From Lysinibacillus fusiformis (GTDB taxonomy: Bacteria; Bacillota; Bacilli; Bacillales_A; Planococcaceae), in assembly GCF_002845985.1 (NCBI RefSeq), contig NZ_PDFK01000005.1, positions 1 to 64,000 on the forward strand: 64,000 nucleotides of DNA, in the 5' to 3' direction. A program made the position numbers and the translations under genes. This document shows, in pieces, positions 1-11,706 of the stretch (within the stretch, counting starts at the first letter, position 1; each line of letters starts with the position of its first letter). A model generated the notes under the pieces. It was not told where the DNA came from and searched no databases. It saw nothing but the letters and a program-made list of their open reading frames with translations.

Positions 1-34
1 CATTATTTCACTGTCACCTCTTGGCGACTCATTT

Positions 35-63
35 ATAATATCAAGATTCTAAAACTATGTCAA
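35..63 (-). promoter_or_regulatory. Strong sigma-A promoter firing out of the left edge (probably rRNA operon)
   Basis: On the minus strand a perfect TTGACA (63-58) is followed after 17 bases by TATTAT (40-35), with an AT-rich tract upstream. Downstream, towards the window edge, lies a small inverted repeat (GTCGCC/GGTGAC). In related Bacillales an rRNA operon follows gyrA, so this is probably its promoter. The rRNA itself is outside the window, so that part is inference. Confidence 0.6.
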
Positions 64-253
64 CACTTTCTCCGAAAATATTTAAATGCAAGATAATTAA
101 ATGCGTTTAAACACCATCATAGCAAATAAGACTACTACCTAATGGATTAATATTGTCTGTTATTTTATAAAAATATACTATCCAGACACTTAGTAAAGAA
201 GATGCAAACTATACTCAACATGGACACATACTTTACTAATGGCATTAAGGGTC

Positions 254-285
254 AAAAAATGGCAAGCCATAATATATGGTTTGCC
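254..285 (-). terminator. Rho-independent terminator of the HD-GYP gene
   Basis: Ten-base stem (261-270 with 276-285, one G-T pair) followed on the minus strand by six T (259-254), just past the stop codon of the HD-GYP gene. Confidence 0.85.
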
Positions 286-294
286 CTAATATTT

Positions 295-1377
295 TTAAAG
301 ACTTGTTATAATTCGTGAAATATAAAAACTACGATTTTTTCCTAAATCGAAAATTTCTCCTGAATGGATTAATTTAATGAGTGGACGTGTTGGTGCAAAT
401 TTATTTACAAACATTACTTCACCACGTTCCAAATTAGACAGTTCAACAATCGTACCTATAGGAAGATCTGCAACAATATCGATTAAAGCACGTACTACTT
501 TAATATCGAACTTCCCAAACTCAGATTCATTAATCATTTCTATAACTTTAAATGAAGATTGTTTTGATCTATATACTCGTTCACATGTCATAGCATGAAA
601 GACATCTGCCACAGCTATAATTTGAGCAAAAATTGAGATATTAGCGATCTTTTCACCTTTCGGATAGCCGCTTCCATTTAAACGTTCATGGTGTTGGAAA
701 ATTGCCTCTTTCATTGTCTCCTTTAAAATCGTTAAATCTTTTACCATATTATAGCTATAAATTGGATGTTTATAAATTTCATCATACTCTTGCTCTGTTA
801 AAGGTGTCTTCTTATCTCTAATACGTGGGTGTACTTTAGCCATACCACAATCAGCTAATAAACCACCTATTGCAACTTGAATGGTAATCCCTCTATCATA
901 ACCAAGCTTTTGAGCAATCACTGCGGAAATCAAACCAGTTGCAACACAATGGTGATACAAGTAGTCTTTCGCATTTGAATACTCATTTAAATCAAATATA
1001 ATTGTACGATCATCTAGGACCATCTCTACTAGAGGTAAAATAATTGTCCTTGCCTTGGCAATATCTACTTTTGCTCCGGCTTCCCAATTTTTAAATTCTT
1101 TTTTGAATTGTTCAACAGAATTATTATAGACTTTTCTAAAAGTCGGTATTTCTTCTATCACAACCTCAACATCATTTTCTTTCTTCTCTACTCGAGTATC
1201 GTTTCCATTTTTATAAACGGGGACGTTGAAAATATTAAACGCATGAAATACTTGCAAATGTACGTAGGAAATCATCGTATCTTTAAAAATGATTGGATAC
1301 TGTGTATTAGCAAAAATATCTTCAGAAATTACTTTACCAACGCCTAACTCTGAAATCGGAACATATATAGTTTCCAC
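295..1377 (-). CDS. HD-GYP domain protein with degenerate HD motif
   Basis: 360 aa. The C-terminal two thirds is an HD-GYP domain, a family whose active members hydrolyse cyclic di-GMP. Conserved parts visible: HP at 204-205, HHER at 229-232, GSGYP at 235-239 and a VADVFHAM segment at 256-263. The signature HD dyad, normally in an HDIGK context, reads ADCGM at 175-179, so the metal-binding His and the Lys are missing. The first 110 residues match nothing I can name. It lies downstream of gyrA on the same strand but after gyrA's terminator, so it is probably transcribed separately. The protein may be a non-catalytic sensor or scaffold; activity cannot be decided from sequence. Confidence 0.85.
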   Translation of the reverse strand: METIYVPISELGVGKVISEDIFANTQYPIIFKDTMISYVHLQVFHAFNIFNVPVYKNGNDTRVEKKENDVEVVIEEIPTFRKVYNNSVEQFKKEFKNWEAGAKVDIAKARTIILPLVEMVLDDRTIIFDLNEYSNAKDYLYHHCVATGLISAVIAQKLGYDRGITIQVAIGGLLADCGMAKVHPRIRDKKTPLTEQEYDEIYKHPIYSYNMVKDLTILKETMKEAIFQHHERLNGSGYPKGEKIANISIFAQIIAVADVFHAMTCERVYRSKQSSFKVIEMINESEFGKFDIKVVRALIDIVADLPIGTIVELSNLERGEVMFVNKFAPTRPLIKLIHSGEIFDLGKNRSFYISRIITSL

Positions 1378-1472
1378 GAAATGAACACCTCTCCACTGTT
1401 TCTTGCTTCAAATAAGGTATCTTCATTTTATCATGGAATTCTAAATAATTACTTATTTTTCATTATTTACGT

Positions 1473-1513
1473 AAAAAAAACCGATGAACGACATGTAATT
1501 CTGTCGTCATCGG
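1473..1513 (-). terminator. gyrA terminator
   Basis: Stem 1481-1493 with 1502-1513 (one bulged base), followed on the minus strand by eight T (1480-1473), seven bases beyond the gyrA stop. Confidence 0.9.
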
Positions 1514-1519
1514 TTGAAA

Positions 1520-3988
1520 TTATTCCTCTATTTCATCTTCTTCGTCTTCTGGAGACTCTTCAGCTTTTTCAACTTTAGCTACAGTCGCAACTAATTCGTC
1601 GTCTCCTAATCGAATTAAACGAACTCCTTGCGTACTACGTCCAATTAATGAAATATCATTGATATCCATACGGATCAACATACCGTTGATTGTAATAAGC
1701 ATGAGATCTTCAGAACCATCAACTGTTTTCACAGCTACCATAGGTCCATTTTTATCTGTAATCTGGATGGTTTTCAGACCTACACCACCGCGACTTTGTA
1801 AACGATATTCATCTTCAGAAGTACGTTTACCGTAACCTTTTTCAGTAACTACTAAAATTTCTTGCCCTGGTTCGACAATCTCCATGCCTACTACTTCGTC
1901 ACCATCACGTAGCTTAATGCCTCGCACTCCACCAGCTGTACGACCCATAGAACGAATGTCATCTTCTTGGAAACGAACGAGCATACCATCGCGTGTACCA
2001 ATAATCACTTGCTTATCTCCATCTGTTAGACGTACAGAAATAAGATCATCATCTTCTCGTAAGCTAATAGCTATTAAACCATTTGTTCGAATGTTAGCAA
2101 ATTGTGAGACAGGTGTACGTTTCGTAATACCTGTTTTCGTCGTAAAGATAAAGTAAGCATCTTCATCAAACGATCCAACGCGAATCATGGCTGTTACTTT
2201 TTCACCTTTATCTATGTTGAGTAGGTTTACAATTGGTAATCCTTTAGCGGTACGACCGAATTCTGGAATTTCATATCCTTTTGCTCTAAATACTTTACCT
2301 TTTGACGTAAAGAATAAAATTGTATCATGGGTAGAGGTATTCATTAGATGCTCTACAAAATCATCTTCGTTTGTCCCCATTCCTTGTACACCACGACCAC
2401 CACGCTTTTGACTACGATATGTATTCGCAGCTAAACGCTTGATATAGCCATTATGTGTTAAAGTAACAACTGAGTTTTCAACAGGAATTAAGTCCTCATC
2501 CTCAATCATTTCTAGACCACCAGATGTAATCTCAGTACGGCGTATATCATTAAAACGTTCTTTCACCTCTAAAATTTCAGTACGAATAATATCCACAATT
2601 TTTTCTTCATCCGCTAAAATTGCTTTTAAATCCGCAATAAGAATTTGAAGCTCTTGGTATTCTGCTTCAATTTTTTCACGTTCTAATCCACTTAAGCGAA
2701 CTAAACGCATATCTAAAATAGCTTGAGCCTGGCGCTCTGATAAGCTAAAACGCTCCATTAATTGCGGCTTTGCTTCTTCGCCGCTACGCGAACCACGAAT
2801 GATGGCAATTATTTCATCAATATGATCGAGTGCAATTCGTAAGCCTTCTAAAATATGAGCACGATCTTCAGCCTTTCGAAGTTCGAATTCTGTACGACGA
2901 CGAATAATTACCTTTTGGTGCTCTAAATAATGGTAAAGCATTTCTTTTAAGCCCAATACTTTTGGTTGACCATTTACTAATGACAGCATATTGATACCAA
3001 AGCTTGATTGCATAGCTGTTTGTTTATATAAATTATTTAAAACTACATTAGCGTTGGCATCTTTACGAACTTCAATGACTACTCGCATACCGCGACGGTC
3101 AGATTCATCACGTAAATTTGTAATACCATCTATTTTTTTATCACGTACAAGCTCTGCAATTTTTTCAATAAGCTTAGCCTTATTCACTTGGTAAGGTAAT
3201 TCATGAATAAGAATGGTCTCCTTACCATTTGACTTTTGCTCAATTTCCACCTTCGCGCGAATAATGATGGAACCGCGTCCAGTTTCATAAGCTCTGCGAA
3301 TACCACTACGCCCTAAAATCAATCCTCCAGTAGGGAAATCAGGACCTGGAATAATATCCATTAACTCCTCAGTAGTAATGGCTGGATTTTCAGAAAGTGC
3401 TATAACAGCATCAATTGTTTCTCCTAACTGGTGAGGAGGAATATTCGTTGCCATACCAACGGCAATTCCCGCAGCACCGTTCACTAAAAGGTTTGGATAG
3501 CGACTTGGTAAAACAATTGGTTCTTTTTCTGATCCATCATAGTTATCAGTGTAGTCAATTGTATCTTTATTGATATCACGAAGCATTTCCATAGCTATTT
3601 TAGACATACGTGATTCTGTATAACGCATGGCTGCTGCTCCATCACCATCAACAGAGCCAAAGTTTCCGTGACCATCAACAAGCATATAACGATAACTAAA
3701 ATCTTGCGCCATACGTACCATTGCATCATAAATGGATGAGTCACCATGTGGATGGTACTTACCCATTACATCCCCAACAATACGTGCTGATTTTTTGTAA
3801 GCTTTATCTGCGGTGTTACCTAATTCCTGCATCCCATATAAAATACGACGATGAACTGGTTTTAATCCATCACGTACATCAGGTAATGCACGCGATACAA
3901 TTACACTCATTGCATAATCAAGAAAGGATGTTTCAATTTCTTCTGTGATATTAACTCCTTTAACACCGGAGCGTTCTTGTTCTGACAA
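1520..3988 (-). CDS. gyrA: DNA gyrase subunit A
   Basis: 822 aa, normal length for Bacillales GyrA. With GyrB it forms the A2B2 enzyme that introduces negative supercoils; this subunit cuts and rejoins DNA. The catalytic Tyr lies in [12 protein letters not shown] (about residue 123). The quinolone-determining region [12 protein letters not shown] keeps the Ser and Asp found in sensitive enzymes. The C-terminal half shows the repeated blades of the DNA-wrapping beta-pinwheel, including a GyrA-box-like QKRGGRG motif, and ends in an acidic tail. A good ribosome-binding site (GAGG) precedes the ATG. It is 25 bases behind gyrB, so the two are cotranscribed; a terminator follows. Confidence 0.98.
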   Translation of the reverse strand: MSEQERSGVKGVNITEEIETSFLDYAMSVIVSRALPDVRDGLKPVHRRILYGMQELGNTADKAYKKSARIVGDVMGKYHPHGDSSIYDAMVRMAQDFSYRYMLVDGHGNFGSVDGDGAAAMRYTESRMSKIAMEMLRDINKDTIDYTDNYDGSEKEPIVLPSRYPNLLVNGAAGIAVGMATNIPPHQLGETIDAVIALSENPAITTEELMDIIPGPDFPTGGLILGRSGIRRAYETGRGSIIIRAKVEIEQKSNGKETILIHELPYQVNKAKLIEKIAELVRDKKIDGITNLRDESDRRGMRVVIEVRKDANANVVLNNLYKQTAMQSSFGINMLSLVNGQPKVLGLKEMLYHYLEHQKVIIRRRTEFELRKAEDRAHILEGLRIALDHIDEIIAIIRGSRSGEEAKPQLMERFSLSERQAQAILDMRLVRLSGLEREKIEAEYQELQILIADLKAILADEEKIVDIIRTEILEVKERFNDIRRTEITSGGLEMIEDEDLIPVENSVVTLTHNGYIKRLAANTYRSQKRGGRGVQGMGTNEDDFVEHLMNTSTHDTILFFTSKGKVFRAKGYEIPEFGRTAKGLPIVNLLNIDKGEKVTAMIRVGSFDEDAYFIFTTKTGITKRTPVSQFANIRTNGLIAISLREDDDLISVRLTDGDKQVIIGTRDGMLVRFQEDDIRSMGRTAGGVRGIKLRDGDEVVGMEIVEPGQEILVVTEKGYGKRTSEDEYRLQSRGGVGLKTIQITDKNGPMVAVKTVDGSEDLMLITINGMLIRMDINDISLIGRSTQGVRLIRLGDDELVATVAKVEKAEESPEDEEDEIEE

Positions 3989-4013
3989 AGTGTAGACCTC
4001 CTCTCAAGAAAAA

Positions 4014-5948
<1,935 letters not shown>

Positions 5949-6040
5949 CTACTCCTTCATAACATCATTGTGTGTAAATGAATGAACAGTCAACCGAGCT
6001 GACTATTACCATTCTTTTGTAATCTAAAAAACTACCCTGG

Positions 6041-7156
6041 CTAACTTTTTTCAATCGCACCTTGTTTCACGTGGAACAGTTGAGCCTGTTCCATCGTTTC
6101 ATGATGAATTCCATCCACACTTGTAGTTGTTACAAAGGTTTGGACTTCACCTTGAATGGTATTTAATAAATGCGATTGACGATAATCATCGAGTTCCGAC
6201 AAAACATCATCTAAAAGTAGTATGGGTGTTTCTTTTGTTTCTTGTTTAATTAATTCAATTTCAGCAAGCTTTAAAGACAATGCAGTTGTACGTTGTTGTC
6301 CTTGAGAGCCATAAGTTTGAACATCATAGCCATTTACTAAAAACTGCAAATCATCACGGTGTGGGCCAACAAGTGTCACACCCCTGTCAAATTCACGTTC
6401 TCTCGCTTCAATCAATTTTTGATGTAAAGTATTTTCAATTTCACTGGTAGAGTGTTCTTTTTCAATACCAGCTACCGTACGATATTTTATAACCAGTGTT
6501 TCCTTGCCTTGTGATATGCCTGCGTGTATAGGTTCAGCCCACTCCTGCAATAAATCCATAAATTGAAATCTTTTACGAATAATTTGGGTAGCTGCATGAA
6601 TATATTGTTCATTGTAGACCTCATACATCACATCATTTGACATGGACTTGCCTTGATTCATCTTTAAGAAATGGTTACGTTGTTTTAAAACTTTTTGAAA
6701 GGTCAATAAATCATGTAAATAGACAGGCGAAATTTGCCCAATCTCCATATCAATAAAACGTCGGCGTATTTGAGGACTCCCCTTTACAACGTTCAAGTCT
6801 TCTGGCGCAAACATAACAACGTTCATTTGACCAATATAATGACTGAGGCGACTTTGCTCTATATGATTTATCTTGCCCTTTTTACCTTTCTTTGTAATCG
6901 TAAGTTCGATTGGTAAAATACCATGCCTTTTTTTAACGGCCCCTTCTATTTTACCATAGTCTGAATCCCAACGTATCAATTCTTTATCGTTCGTTGTTCG
7001 ATGGGATTTAGCCATTGCTAAAACATAGATGGACTCCATAACATTTGTTTTTCCTTGAGCATTTTCACCAATAAAAACATTAATTTTTGGAGAAAAGTTT
7101 AAAGCTAAGGCATCATAGTTACGATAATTTGTAAGTTTTATTTGCTCAATATACAT
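6041..7156 (-). CDS. recF: DNA replication and repair protein RecF
   Basis: 371 aa, normal RecF length. SMC-like ATPase that with RecO and RecR loads RecA at gapped DNA. Walker A is GENAQGKTN near residue 30; the Walker B/D-loop is [13 protein letters not shown] near the C-terminus, preceded by the ABC signature region ([13 protein letters not shown]). The start lies three bases after the yaaA stop, so the two are translationally coupled, as in B. subtilis. The C-terminal codons (FHVKQG) contain a perfect parS site, listed separately. Confidence 0.97.
   Translation of the reverse strand: MYIEQIKLTNYRNYDALALNFSPKINVFIGENAQGKTNVMESIYVLAMAKSHRTTNDKELIRWDSDYGKIEGAVKKRHGILPIELTITKKGKKGKINHIEQSRLSHYIGQMNVVMFAPEDLNVVKGSPQIRRRFIDMEIGQISPVYLHDLLTFQKVLKQRNHFLKMNQGKSMSNDVMYEVYNEQYIHAATQIIRKRFQFMDLLQEWAEPIHAGISQGKETLVIKYRTVAGIEKEHSTSEIENTLHQKLIEAREREFDRGVTLVGPHRDDLQFLVNGYDVQTYGSQGQQRTTALSLKLAEIELIKQETKETPILLLDDVLSELDDYRQSHLLNTIQGEVQTFVTTTSVDGIHHETMEQAQLFHVKQGAIEKS
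6063..6078. promoter_or_regulatory. parS centromere site (perfect)
   Basis: TGTTTCACGTGGAACA is the exact reverse complement of the canonical B. subtilis parS 16-mer TGTTCCACGTGAAACA. It lies inside the 3' end of recF, about 2.6 kb from the dnaA-dnaN unwinding region. Spo0J (encoded at 19.7 kb) is expected to load here and recruit SMC. Confidence 0.92.
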
Positions 7157-7159
7157 AAT

Positions 7160-7384
7160 TTATTGTCCAGCTGGTCCTACGATTTGGAAGCGACCACATC
7201 CTGGAATATTTATAACGTCTCCGTCACGTAATTTTCGACCTCGACGATCGTCTACTTCTCCATTTACATATACAGCATTTTCTTGTAAAAACCACTTGGC
7301 CATGCCACCTGAACTAATGGCATCAGTGATTTTTAAAAGCTGCCCTAACGTGATGAACTCCTCATCAATTTTAATGTCCTGCAT
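7160..7384 (-). CDS. yaaA: S4-domain RNA-binding protein YaaA
   Basis: 74 aa S4 RNA-binding protein of the YaaA family conserved between dnaN and recF in Firmicutes; the family is linked to large ribosomal subunit assembly. Visible S4 features: GQLLKITDAISSGGMAKWFL, then VYVNGEVDDRRGRKLRDGDVI. The ATG is preceded by GGAGGG. It is the first gene of the unit yaaA-recF-(gyrB-gyrA), with its own likely promoter after the dnaN terminator. Confidence 0.93.
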   Translation of the reverse strand: MQDIKIDEEFITLGQLLKITDAISSGGMAKWFLQENAVYVNGEVDDRRGRKLRDGDVINIPGCGRFQIVGPAGQ

Positions 7385-7422
7385 AGTGTGTTTCCCTCCG
7401 AATACAGACTGTCTATCTCTCT

Positions 7423-7451
7423 ATCATACCTAAAATTACGCCATAAGTAAA
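7423..7451 (-). promoter_or_regulatory. Likely promoter of yaaA-recF
   Basis: On the minus strand TTTACT (7451-7446), 17 bases, then TATGAT (7428-7423), placed between the dnaN terminator and yaaA. The -35 match is 4/6 and the -10 match 5/6. Confidence 0.5.
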
Positions 7452-7479
7452 AAAAGATAGTCACAATAGCGACTATCTT
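7449..7479 (-). terminator. dnaN terminator
   Basis: Perfect nine-base stem (AAGATAGTC/GACTATCTT; 7454-7462 with 7471-7479) followed by a T run on the minus strand, 17 bases past the dnaN stop. It separates dnaA-dnaN from yaaA-recF. Confidence 0.9.
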
Positions 7480-7495
7480 AGCAGTTATGAAATTC

Positions 7496-8632
7496 TTAAT
7501 AAGTTCGTACAGGTAAAATCAATTGTAAAATAGCATCATCGTGAACGGAGCGTAAAATAAATGGTCTCATCGCTCCTGTAAATTGAATAACTACATCTTG
7601 GCCATCAATTGCTTTTAAAGCTTCCATCATATATTTTGCACTGAAGGAAATTTTCAAGCTTTCTCCTTCTAATGATTCAACAGGAATTTCTTCTTGCACT
7701 TTACCGATCTCCGGAGAATTAGAAGAAACTTCAACTGCTTGGTTATCTAATATTTCAAAACGTACAACATTGTTACGATCTCCTCGTGCAACAAGTGACG
7801 CACGATCGATAGCTTGTAATAAAGCTTTACCGTTAATCGTTACATTTGTTTGATATTCTTCAGGGATTAAACGCGTTGTATCTGGGTAATTGCCTTCCAG
7901 TAAACGAGAGAAGAATAATACATCACCAGTTTTAAATAATACTTGCTGACTTGTAATAACAATTTGCACTAGATTTGTAGAATCTTCTAGTACTTTATTT
8001 AATTCATTTAAACTTTTCCCTGGAATAACTACGCTATGTTCAACTTCTGGCAAATTTTCCAATTGCACTTTACGTCTTGCTAATCGATGACTATCTGTTG
8101 CAACACAGATTAAAGTTTCGTTTTTGATCTGCCAGTTTACACCTGTCAACACTGGTCTACTTTCAGAAGTGGCAACAGCAAATACTGTTTCACGGATAAT
8201 TGTTTTTAAAAGATCAGCCGGAATAGTAAATTTTTGATCTTCCGTTAATTCTGGTAATAATGGGTACTCTGCTGCATCAGAGCCAATTAGATGGAACTCA
8301 GATTTACCTGAACGAATATGCGTTTGGAAACCTGGTGTTACTTGGATTTCAACATCGTTTGTTGGTAATTTACGTACAATTTCATTAAACATACGTGCTT
8401 GTACAACAATAGATCCTGTTTCAGTAATGTGAATAATTTGTTGTCCATCTTCCTCTACTGGAATAAATGTTTGAATTGTAATATCAGCATCACTACCTGT
8501 TAAGCGGATACCTTCCTCTGTTACATCAATTTTAATCCCTGTTAAAATCGGAATAGTTGTTTTTGAACTTACTGCTTTCATGACATCATTTAAACCCTCT
8601 AATAAACGGTCACGTAAAATATCAAATTTCAT
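7496..8632 (-). CDS. dnaN: DNA polymerase III beta subunit (sliding clamp)
   Basis: 378 aa, the usual size. It forms the dimeric ring that tethers DNA polymerase. Three repeated clamp domains are recognisable, from MKFDILRDRLLEGLNDVMKAVSSKTTIPIL to the conserved C-terminus MRPFILRS...LILPVRTY, which forms the peptide-binding pocket. A GAGGG ribosome-binding site precedes the ATG. It follows dnaA; the 169-base gap between them holds the origin unwinding element. A terminator follows. Confidence 0.98.
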   Translation of the reverse strand: MKFDILRDRLLEGLNDVMKAVSSKTTIPILTGIKIDVTEEGIRLTGSDADITIQTFIPVEEDGQQIIHITETGSIVVQARMFNEIVRKLPTNDVEIQVTPGFQTHIRSGKSEFHLIGSDAAEYPLLPELTEDQKFTIPADLLKTIIRETVFAVATSESRPVLTGVNWQIKNETLICVATDSHRLARRKVQLENLPEVEHSVVIPGKSLNELNKVLEDSTNLVQIVITSQQVLFKTGDVLFFSRLLEGNYPDTTRLIPEEYQTNVTINGKALLQAIDRASLVARGDRNNVVRFEILDNQAVEVSSNSPEIGKVQEEIPVESLEGESLKISFSAKYMMEALKAIDGQDVVIQFTGAMRPFILRSVHDDAILQLILPVRTY

Positions 8633-8646
8633 TCTATTTCCCTCAC

Positions 8647-8713
8647 ATATTTATATTATTTATTTATATAAAATAAAAAGATATAGTAATAGGCCCTGTG
8701 GATTTGTGGATAA
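8647..8713 (-). other. oriC unwinding module: DnaA box, GC clamp, DnaA-trios and AT-rich DUE
   Basis: Read on the minus strand: perfect box TTATCCACA (8713-8705), abutting box AAATCCACA (8705-8697), GC-rich GGGCC, trinucleotides CTA-TTA-CTA (8692-8684), then about 37 bases of nearly pure A/T. This order is the B. subtilis basal unwinding system, and the box-to-trio stretch is close to the B. subtilis one as I remember it. It is probably where the strands first open. Confidence 0.88.
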
Positions 8714-8797
8714 GTGTATTTTTATGAATAAAATCAGTCTATCCACATGTAGATAGACTGTGTATAAGTTTGTGTTTAAATAGTTGGTTTGTCCACA
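8697..8797. promoter_or_regulatory. DnaA-box cluster between dnaA and dnaN (incC-like)
   Basis: Five DnaA boxes: 8705-8713 (9/9), 8697-8705 (7/9), 8739-8747 (CTATCCACA, 8/9), 8759-8767 (TGTGTATAA, 8/9), 8789-8797 (TTGTCCACA, 8/9). Confidence 0.9.
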
Positions 8798-8801
8798 GTA
8801 A

Positions 8802-10151
8802 TTACTTACCTAACATACTACGAATTTGTTTAACATCTTGTTGTAGTTGAACGTCATCTTTCAACATAGAAGATATTTTTTCGTGTGCATGGATGACAGT
8901 CGTATGATCACGACCACCAAATTCTTCGCCAATTTTCGGCAGCGAAAAATCTGTTAATTCGCGTGATAAATACATAGCGATTTGACGTGGGAAAGCAATT
9001 AATTTTGTACGTTTTTTGGCAGAGAAATCTTCTAAACGTATATTAAAATGTTCCCCTACTGCATTTTGAATATCTAGTATTGTCACTGCTCGCGGCTTTG
9101 AATTTGGGATTATATCTTTTAATGCCTCAGCTGCTAATGTTGCCGTAATATCTTTGTTCACCAGTGAAGAATAGGCGACGACGCGAATAAGCGCACCTTC
9201 AAGCTCCCTAATATTGGAGTCAATCTGGTTCGCAATATAAAGCATTACTTCATTTGGTACCTCTAGACCATCTGCTTTTGCTTTTTTGCGCAAGATAGCT
9301 ATACGAGTTTCCAAATCAGGCGGCGCAATATCAGTTATTAACCCCCACTCAAAGCGTGAACGTAGACGATCTTCCAATGTTGGAATTTCCTTAGGAGGAC
9401 GGTCACTGGATATAACAATTTGTTTTGATTCTTCATGTAAAGTATTAAAAGTGTGGAAAAATTCTTCTTGAGTTGATTCTTTTCCAGCAAGGAATTGAAT
9501 ATCATCAATTAGCAGTACATCCACGTTGCGGTACTTATTGCGAAAATCAAGTGCTTTGTTATCACGAATAGAGTTAATAAATTCATTTGTAAATTTCTCG
9601 GATGATAAGTAGACTACTTTTGCATTTGGATTATGTTCTAAAACATAATGGCCAATCGCATGCATTAAGTGTGTTTTACCTAGCCCAACTCCCCCATAAA
9701 TAAAGAAAGGATTATATGCCTTTGCAGGGGCTTCAGCGACAGCTAACGAGGCAGCGTGTGCAAAGCGGTTACCAGAGCCAATAACAAACGTATCAAAAGT
9801 ATATTTCGGATTTAACATACCTGGTGAAATATCATGGTGATCGTTATTTTTCGCTTGGATAATCGGCGCCGGCAAATCGAAATCGTCCGAATCCTGGTTT
9901 TTTTGAACAACAAATTTAATAAGCAAGTCTTCGCCTGTAAGCTCCGTTAATATACCTGTAATCAAATGAATATAATGATTCTCAAGCCAGTCTCGAGCAA
10001 ACGAATTAGGCGCAGCTATTGTCACAGTGGAACCACTACCATTATAAGATAGTAGTTTTGTAGACTTTAGCCACGTTTCGAAGCTTGGTTTAGAAATTTT
10101 TTGTTCAACTTGAGCCAGGACATTATTCCATAGTTCTTCTAAATGTTCCAA
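8802..10151 (-). CDS. dnaA: Chromosomal replication initiator DnaA
   Basis: 449 aa with the TTG start chosen here (B. subtilis DnaA is 446). The reading frame stays open for 40 more codons upstream, but those residues are unlike DnaA, whereas TTG at 10151 is preceded by AAGGAG nine bases away and begins [17 protein letters not shown], matching the family N-terminus. Domain I has [12 protein letters not shown]; the AAA+ core has GGVGLGKTH (about 150-160) and [13 protein letters not shown]; the arginine-finger region is [10 protein letters not shown]; the C-terminal box-binding helix-turn-helix has [15 protein letters not shown]. DnaA boxes flank the gene on both sides, so it is probably autoregulated. 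Confidence 0.97.
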   Translation of the reverse strand: MEHLEELWNNVLAQVEQKISKPSFETWLKSTKLLSYNGSGSTVTIAAPNSFARDWLENHYIHLITGILTELTGEDLLIKFVVQKNQDSDDFDLPAPIIQAKNNDHHDISPGMLNPKYTFDTFVIGSGNRFAHAASLAVAEAPAKAYNPFFIYGGVGLGKTHLMHAIGHYVLEHNPNAKVVYLSSEKFTNEFINSIRDNKALDFRNKYRNVDVLLIDDIQFLAGKESTQEEFFHTFNTLHEESKQIVISSDRPPKEIPTLEDRLRSRFEWGLITDIAPPDLETRIAILRKKAKADGLEVPNEVMLYIANQIDSNIRELEGALIRVVAYSSLVNKDITATLAAEALKDIIPNSKPRAVTILDIQNAVGEHFNIRLEDFSAKKRTKLIAFPRQIAMYLSRELTDFSLPKIGEEFGGRDHTTVIHAHEKISSMLKDDVQLQQDVKQIRSMLGK

Positions 10152-10231
10152 GCTGCTAATCTCCTTTACAGTGTTCAATACATAAAAAAAAATCGCATTT
10201 ATAGAAATGGTAAATACGTTCATATTACAAC

Positions 10232-10550
10232 TCGTCCACATAATCACAAGCTGTGGATAAAAGTTAACCAAAGGCTGTGATAAAAATTATCCACAGCATA
10301 TTAACAGTTGTGGATAATTAAAATGTTCATTTCAGTTTTCAACAAAGTGAAGCACAGTAATCGTATCAGAAAAACAAAGCTATTTCAATAGTTTATGAAA
10401 CTTATCCACATAGCTTGTAGTTATGCACTTTAGAGTTGTCCACAAGCACTGCTTATGTGAAAAAGCTGTAGATAATCGTTGTGGATAAAAAATAATGCAA
10501 AAAATACTATACACAACTCTGTGTAAAAAAAACAAGTACTCTGTGGATAA
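10232..10550. other. oriC, DnaA-box cluster upstream of dnaA (incAB-like)
   Basis: In the 607 bases between dnaA and rpmH there are six perfect DnaA boxes: 10252-10260, 10287-10295, 10309-10317, 10402-10410, 10480-10488 and 10542-10550. Weaker ones lie at 10232-10240 (7/9), 10436-10444 (8/9), 10467-10475 (8/9) and 10520-10528 (7/9). Both orientations occur. The stretch is AT-rich, and an 80-codon minus-strand reading frame across it looks spurious. Confidence 0.93.
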
Positions 10551-10675
10551 ATATTTTATGTTCATGCAATAAATAATCTTTGAATTAGTAAAGATCCAAA
10601 CGCCCAATGAGGGAAGATGCAATAGATTGATTTTGATACATAGATTAGCTGGTTAAAAGAAATTTATGAAATACA

Positions 10676-10705
10676 TTGACAAAATAACTAGAAACTTTAT
10701 ATAAT
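10676..10705 (+). promoter_or_regulatory. rpmH promoter
   Basis: Consensus TTGACA (10676-10681), 18-base spacer, consensus TATAAT (10700-10705), 53 bases before the rpmH start. It points away from dnaA. Confidence 0.88.
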
Positions 10706-10758
10706 ATTCGAGTCTGTATGTTGAAAAATTCAACTCATATCAGGAGGTGTCTATATAA

Positions 10759-10893
10759 ATGAAACGTACTTACCAACCAAAGAAACGTAAGCACAGCAAA
10801 GTTCACGGTTTCCGCGCACGTATGAGCACGAAAAACGGTCGCAAAGTTCTTGCTGCTCGTCGTCGTAAAGGAAGAAAAGTTTTATCAGCATAA
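10759..10893 (+). CDS. rpmH: Large ribosomal subunit protein bL34
   Basis: 44 aa, highly basic: begins [18 protein letters not shown] and ends [11 protein letters not shown], the universal L34 pattern. AGGAGGTG lies nine bases before the ATG. It is the first gene on the rightward side of oriC, behind a consensus promoter and followed by a terminator, so it can be made as a monocistronic message with partial read-through to rnpA. Confidence 0.97.
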   Translation: MKRTYQPKKRKHSKVHGFRARMSTKNGRKVLAARRRKGRKVLSA

Positions 10894-10900
10894 AATAAGT

Positions 10901-10930
10901 CCACTGAGCCACATCAGTGGTCTTTTTTTT
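10901..10930 (+). terminator. rpmH terminator
   Basis: Stem CCACTGA/TCAGTGG with a six-base loop, then TCTTTTTTTT. Confidence 0.92.
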
Positions 10931-10993
10931 CTTTATTTTTGGTAAACCTAGAAATGAGGATCAAAAGATATTATCTAATAGCAGGTGAAAGAA

Positions 10994-11338
10994 ATGAAAA
11001 AACGCCAAAGAGTGAAAAAAAATGATGATTTTCAAAAGGTGTTTAAAAAAGGTAAATCTTTCGCTAATCGTCAGTTTGTTGTTTATTTTTTAGCAAAAGA
11101 AGGGCAAACAGAATTTCGTGTAGGTTTATCGGTTAGTAAAAAGCTTGGAAATGCGGTAACACGCAACAAAATAAAACGCTATATTCGACAAAGTATTCAA
11201 GAATTAAAGGATGATTTAAAGCCGAATATGGATTATGTTATTATCGCCAGACATCCGGCGGCCACTATGGATTTTCATGAAGTGAAACAAAGTTTGCAGC
11301 ATGTACTACAAATCGCAAAGGTAATGAAGAAAGTGTAA
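10994..11338 (+). CDS. rnpA: Ribonuclease P protein component
   Basis: 114 aa. Protein subunit that helps the RnpB RNA bind and cleave pre-tRNA 5' leaders. The family RNR signature is in [15 protein letters not shown], and most of the chain is basic. ATG at 10994 was chosen over the in-frame GTG at 10985 because AGGTGA is spaced correctly only for the ATG and family members begin near MKKRQRVKK. It follows rpmH, as in nearly all bacteria. Confidence 0.95.
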   Translation: MKKRQRVKKNDDFQKVFKKGKSFANRQFVVYFLAKEGQTEFRVGLSVSKKLGNAVTRNKIKRYIRQSIQELKDDLKPNMDYVIIARHPAATMDFHEVKQSLQHVLQIAKVMKKV

Positions 11339-11706
11339 TGTATGCAAGCAAGTGGTGAAAATACGCCTGTACTGTTAGTAATGGAGTAGAAATAGAGCGG
11401 TTTTGCATACAATTATAAATAGAGGAATATACGCGTAGGGGTATTTGTAGCGTGCGATTTCATAAAAAAATATGTAAAATTCGCAACATAACTTAGGAAT
11501 AAGTATATGTAGTTAGAATATTTAGTAGAGTGAACGTTATAGGCGTGATAAAATAACTGATAACTTTATCTTTATTGAGGACGTCCCAAACGCTGGCTAA
11601 ATCATGATAAAGTAGCTGGCAGATCTTGAGGTAGGAAACTGCCAGTGAATGAAGAAATGCATATAGAATGAAGAAAAAGTGAATAGTAATTGTAGGGGGA
11701 AGAAGG
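11339..11706 (+). other. 368-base intergenic leader with two inverted repeats
   Basis: No gene is recognisable. A perfect nine-base inverted repeat TGTATGCAA/TTGCATACA (11339-11347 with 11403-11411) starts immediately after the rnpA stop. A second, CTGGCAG/CTGCCAG (11616-11622 with 11639-11645), lies about 60 bases before yidC. Neither has a T run, so these are not ordinary terminators; they could be leader RNA structure for yidC. Confidence 0.45.

Noticed and set aside
10380..10622. 80-codon minus-strand reading frame across oriC
   Set aside because: It is made of translated DnaA boxes and AT-rich DNA, has no ribosome-binding site and matches nothing.
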